DNA of 64,000 nt from Croceibacterium sp. TMG7-5b_MA50 (lineage in GTDB: Bacteria; Pseudomonadota; Alphaproteobacteria; Sphingomonadales; Sphingomonadaceae): positions 328,001-392,000 of the forward strand of contig NZ_CP156082.1 in NCBI RefSeq assembly GCF_039830145.1. Reading direction: 5' to 3'. This document shows, piece after piece, positions 61,146 through 64,000 of the stretch. The notes under the pieces are model-generated. The model was not told the origin of the DNA, did no database searches, and saw only the letters and a program-made list of their open reading frames with translations. The stretch's first letter is position 1. The number at the start of each line of letters is the position of its first letter. Both the position numbers and the translations under genes were made by a program.

Positions 61146-61895
61146 ATGAAGACTGCGCTGCTGCTGCGGCATCTGAGTTTCGAACATGTCGGCGTGTGGC
61201 AGCATTCGCTGGAACAGCGGGGCTTCACCATCGATTATGTCGATGCGCCGCGGCAGGATCTGTCGCGGGTGGACGTGGAGAGCCCGGACCTGCTGATCGC
61301 GTTGGGCGGCCCTGTGGGCGTGCACGATGCGGACAAATATCCGTTCCTGCATGGCGAGCTGGACTTGGTGAAGCGCCGGCTCGCCAGCGGGCGGCCATTG
61401 CTGGGCATCTGCCTGGGCGCCCAGCAGATCGCCCATTCGCTGGGCGCGAAGGTGGGGAAGATCGACGGGCCGGAGATCGGCTTTTCGGCGCTCCAACTCG
61501 CTGATGCCGCTGATGCTTCGCCGCTGGCGCCGCTTGGCGACTGGCCAGTGCTGCACTGGCATGGGGAAGGGTTCGACCTGCCGCCGGGTGCGCAGCATCT
61601 GGCCGCCACTGGGCCATGCCCGCACCAGGCGTTCTCCATCGGTCCGAACGTGCTCGGCCTGCAATTTCACCTGGAGGTGGACGGGGTCGAGATCGAGGAC
61701 TGGCTGGTCGGTCATTGCAGCGAGCTCGCCAGCAACGGTATCGACCCGCGCACCATCCGTGCGGACGCGGAACGGTATGGACCGGAACTGCGCCGCCGCG
61801 CCGACAGGGTGCTGGGGGCATGGATCGATGGCTGGCGGGACGACGCGCCCGGTGCCATGATGAAGGCGGAACAGGCGGCCTTCTCGCCTGCATGA
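61146..61895 (+). CDS. Type 1 glutamine amidotransferase-like protein
   Basis: A 249-aa class I glutamine amidotransferase, GMP-synthase-like without a synthase domain. The nucleophile Cys is in LLGICLGAQQIAHSLG (near 90) and His in VLGLQFHLEVD (near 180), so hydrolase activity is likely. Starts MKTALLLRHLSFEHVGVW. Acceptor unknown; related proteins hydrolyse gamma-glutamyl compounds. It lies between infB and rbfA, breaking the usual direct adjacency. Confidence 0.85.
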   Translation: MKTALLLRHLSFEHVGVWQHSLEQRGFTIDYVDAPRQDLSRVDVESPDLLIALGGPVGVHDADKYPFLHGELDLVKRRLASGRPLLGICLGAQQIAHSLGAKVGKIDGPEIGFSALQLADAADASPLAPLGDWPVLHWHGEGFDLPPGAQHLAATGPCPHQAFSIGPNVLGLQFHLEVDGVEIEDWLVGHCSELASNGIDPRTIRADAERYGPELRRRADRVLGAWIDGWRDDAPGAMMKAEQAAFSPA

Positions 61896-61906
61896 TAGAG
61901 TGAATT

Positions 61907-62317
61907 GTGGCACGTCAGCCGAACAAGAACGAAGATCCGTCCGTCCGCCTGCTGAAGGTAGGCGAACGCGTGCGCCATGTGTTGTCCGAACTGCTGACGC
62001 GGCAGACGGTGCATGACGATACGCTTTCCGGTCACACCGTGTCCGTGACGGAGGTGCGCATGTCGCCCGACTTGCGACAGGCCAAGGCTTACGTGAAGCC
62101 GTTGCTGGGCGGTGACGAGGCGGAGGTGCTGACCGCCCTGCGGCGCAATACCGCCTTCCTGCAGCGCGAGGTGGCGCAGCGGCTGGGCCTGAAATTCGCG
62201 CCCAAGTTGCGCTTCATGTCCGACGAGAGCTTCGACGAGGCGCACCGGATCGACCAGTTGCTGGCCGATCCGCGCGTCTCCCGCGATCTCGACACCGACG
62301 AGGTGGACGAGGACTGA
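61907..62317 (+). CDS. rbfA: Ribosome-binding factor A
   Basis: A 136-aa RbfA that matures the 30S subunit at the 16S rRNA 5' end. Typical segments are [33 protein letters not shown] and [20 protein letters not shown], with an acidic tail. Starts with GTG at 61907. It belongs to the infB-rbfA-truB cluster. Confidence 0.95.
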   Translation: MARQPNKNEDPSVRLLKVGERVRHVLSELLTRQTVHDDTLSGHTVSVTEVRMSPDLRQAKAYVKPLLGGDEAEVLTALRRNTAFLQREVAQRLGLKFAPKLRFMSDESFDEAHRIDQLLADPRVSRDLDTDEVDED

Positions 62318-62338
62318 GCGTGCGGGTTACTGGCCCCG

Positions 62339-62941
62339 ATGGCTAAGCTGTATTTCTACTACGCCAGCATGAATGCGGGCAAGTCGACCAACCTGCTGCA
62401 GGCGGACTTCAACTACCGCGAGCGGGGCATGGAGACGATGCGCTGGACCGCGGCAATCGACACCCGTGATGCGGCGCCGATCGCCAGCCGGATCGGCCTG
62501 ATCGCCGATGCCCACCTGTTCACGGCGACGACCGACCTGTGGGAGGTCGTGTCCGGTAGCCATGCGGATAGACCGCTGGCGTGCGTGCTGGTGGACGAAG
62601 CGCAGTTCCTGACCCCGGCGCAGGTGTGGCAATGCGCGCGCATCGCCGACGAGGCGAACATTCCGGTGCTGTGCTATGGCCTGCGGACGGATTTCAGGGG
62701 CGCACTGTTCCCCGGTTCGGCTGTGCTGCTGGGGGTGGCGGATTCCCTGATCGAACTGAAGGCGGTGTGCCATTGCGGGCGCAAGGCGACCATGAACCTG
62801 CGGCTGGGTGACGGCGGCGATCCGGTGCAGCAGGGTGAGCAGACGCAGATCGGCGGCAACGAGCGGTATGTCGCGCTGTGTCGACGACACTTCGCGGAGG
62901 CGCTGGCCCTCTATCGCGGTGGCGCCGCTGTCACTAACTGA
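62339..62941 (+). CDS. tdk: Thymidine kinase
   Basis: A 200-aa type II thymidine kinase for thymidine salvage. P-loop YASMNAGKST, Asp/Glu in VLVDEAQFLTP, lasso GLRTDFRGALFPGS, and zinc cysteines in VCHCGRKATM and ALCRRHF. Normal length. It is inserted between rbfA and the site-2 protease gene, 22 bases after rbfA on the same strand. Confidence 0.95.
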   Translation: MAKLYFYYASMNAGKSTNLLQADFNYRERGMETMRWTAAIDTRDAAPIASRIGLIADAHLFTATTDLWEVVSGSHADRPLACVLVDEAQFLTPAQVWQCARIADEANIPVLCYGLRTDFRGALFPGSAVLLGVADSLIELKAVCHCGRKATMNLRLGDGGDPVQQGEQTQIGGNERYVALCRRHFAEALALYRGGAAVTN

Positions 62942-62946
62942 GCGTC

Positions 62947-63633
62947 ATGAACGACACATTCCTGCTGGCGCTGGCGATGATCCCCGCGCTGGTCATCGCC
63001 ATCGTCTGCCACGAGGTCGCCCATGGCTGGGCCGCGCTGATGCTGGGTGATCCCACCGCCAAGGAGCGGCGGCGGCTGACGCTGAACCCCATCCGCCACG
63101 TCGATCCGGTCGGCACGCTGCTGGTGCCGGGCGGCCTGGCGCTGGCGGGAATGCCGGTGTTCGGTTGGGCCAAGCCGGTGCCAGTCGATTACCGCCGCCT
63201 GCGCGATCCGCGCACCGGCATGATGCTGGTCGCCGCGGCCGGTCCGCTGACCAACCTGGTGCTGGCGGCGCTGGGCGCGGTGGTTCTGGGTCTGACCGCC
63301 CGGTTCGCCAGCGGGCCGCTTGATGGTGCGCTCGGCTATTTTGTGGTGACGGCGCAGTTGTTCATCCTGATCAACATCTTCCTGGCGCTGTTCAACCTGC
63401 TGCCGATCCCGCCGTTCGACGGATCGCACATCCTGGAAGGCCTGCTGCCCCGGCGCGCGGCGATGGTGTATGACCGACTGCGGCCGCTGGGCTTCCCGCT
63501 GGTGTTCGTGCTGCTGGTGGCGGTGCCATACCTGTTCCCTGGCAGCGGCATCGTGGAGAATGTGGTGGCCCCGCCGGTCGACTGGCTGGAAGGCAACTAC
63601 ATGCGGCTGGCCGCCTTCGTGGCAGGGGCCTGA
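62947..63633 (+). CDS. Site-2 protease-like metalloprotease (M50)
   Basis: A 228-aa membrane metalloprotease. The zinc motif HEVAH is in IAIVCHEVAHGWAALMLGD (near 22), and a third ligand Asp is in NLLPIPPFDGSHILEGLL. Four to six membrane helices. Short M50 proteases without a PDZ domain are common; they cut anti-sigma factors or other membrane proteins. It follows tdk by 5 bases and precedes truB. Confidence 0.88.
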   Translation: MNDTFLLALAMIPALVIAIVCHEVAHGWAALMLGDPTAKERRRLTLNPIRHVDPVGTLLVPGGLALAGMPVFGWAKPVPVDYRRLRDPRTGMMLVAAAGPLTNLVLAALGAVVLGLTARFASGPLDGALGYFVVTAQLFILINIFLALFNLLPIPPFDGSHILEGLLPRRAAMVYDRLRPLGFPLVFVLLVAVPYLFPGSGIVENVVAPPVDWLEGNYMRLAAFVAGA

Positions 63634-63639
63634 GTTCCC

Positions 63640-64000
63640 GTGCCGCATGGCTGGCTGATCCTCGACAAGCCGCGCGGGCTCGGCTCCACCCAGGCCGTCG
63701 GCGCGGTGAAGCGGGTGCTGCGCGCCGGCGGTCATGGTAAGGTCAAGGTTGGCCATGGCGGCACGCTGGACCCGCTGGCCGAAGGGGTGCTGCCGATCGC
63801 GCTGGGGGAGGCGACGAAGCTGGCGGGGCGGATGCTGGATGCCAGCAAGACCTACGCCTTCACGGTCGCGTTCGGCATCCAGACCACGACGTTGGATACG
63901 GAGGGGGAAGTCGTTGCTGCCAGCGAGCACCGGCCTTCGGTGGCCGAGGTCAAGGCGGTGCTGCCGCGCTTCACCGGGCCGATCGACCAGGTGCCGCCCG
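63640..64000 (+). CDS. truB: tRNA pseudouridine(55) synthase TruB (3' partial)
   Basis: The gene runs off the right edge; about 120 codons are visible of the ~300 expected. It starts with a GTG at 63640, [20 protein letters not shown]; catalytic Asp is in [20 protein letters not shown]. TruB makes pseudouridine-55 in the T-loop of tRNA. rpsO, often next, would lie outside the window. Confidence 0.95.
   Translation, partial: MPHGWLILDKPRGLGSTQAVGAVKRVLRAGGHGKVKVGHGGTLDPLAEGVLPIALGEATKLAGRMLDASKTYAFTVAFGIQTTTLDTEGEVVAASEHRPSVAEVKAVLPRFTGPIDQVPP

Noticed and set aside
58163-61231. A 1022-codon open frame on the minus strand across infB
   Set aside because: It is antisense to infB, which has intact GTPase motifs; long antisense frames are frequent in high-GC DNA and this one has no recognisable domain.

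Overview
The window is high-GC, gene-dense chromosomal DNA, most likely from an alphaproteobacterium of the order Sphingomonadales. The pointers are a large Caulobacter/sphingomonad-style TonB-dependent receptor, a CrtZ carotenoid hydroxylase, a sphingomonad-like Psp operon and heavy use of GTG and TTG starts. This placement is inferred from gene content; no 16S rRNA gene is present. I see no phage, no complete insertion sequence and no CRISPR array.

Layout. 1-4.5 kb: a type I secretion operon (TolC-like, LssB/LapB-type ABC exporter, HlyD adaptor). 4.5-11.4 kb: an FdhF/YdeP-type molybdoenzyme, a MarR/PAP2/acyltransferase operon on the minus strand, then moaA-moaD-moaE and a lipoprotein. 11.5-20 kb: rplU-rpmA with a terminator, a GNAT enzyme, a divergent TetR/metal-hydrolase pair, ygfZ, a phospholipase D-like enzyme, a HerA/DUF87 ATPase and pyrC. 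20-33 kb: a glycine-zipper protein, selO-astD, a hydrolase/glycosyltransferase pair, a TPR-like protein with BamB, another glycosyltransferase, and ybbA-ybbP divergent from tesA. 33-44 kb: an RpiB-like isomerase, recF, a small operon of two 47-aa paralogues plus PspC, a queuosine precursor transporter, tRNA-Arg, then a polysaccharide locus (GH2, GH28, TonB-dependent receptor), and tRNA-Gln. 44-50 kb: YghU, topoisomerase IB, leuC, crtZ, chrA. 49.7-54.6 kb: a long envelope-stress (phage shock) operon with divergent pspF. 55-64 kb: the rimP-nusA-ylxR-infB-rbfA-truB translation cluster, with a glutamine amidotransferase, tdk and a site-2 protease interspersed.

The most interesting system is the envelope stress module. 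The main psp operon reads from a sigma-54-type promoter opposite pspF. It encodes a 50-aa membrane peptide, PspA, PspB, PspC and then four further small proteins. Each of the four has one N-terminal membrane helix and a PspB/PspC-like coiled coil; three carry an ERI(V/A)TD...I(E/D)xLRD signature and the fourth a shorter version. SufE and YbaN follow in the same direction. About 18 kb away a second sigma-54-type promoter (GG-N10-GC) precedes two tandem 47-aa membrane-peptide paralogues and a minimal 67-aa PspC. This looks like a second target of the same PspF, which is inference.

The polysaccharide locus carries an identical 16-bp near-palindrome (TTGGTCTGGCCAAATT), resembling a GntR/FadR-family operator, in front of GH2 and between GH28 and the receptor gene. 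This argues for one regulon for uptake and cleavage of a pectin-like glycan. A 23-bp sequence built from an 11-bp tandem repeat occurs upstream of pyrC and, inverted, downstream of crtZ; its function is unknown.
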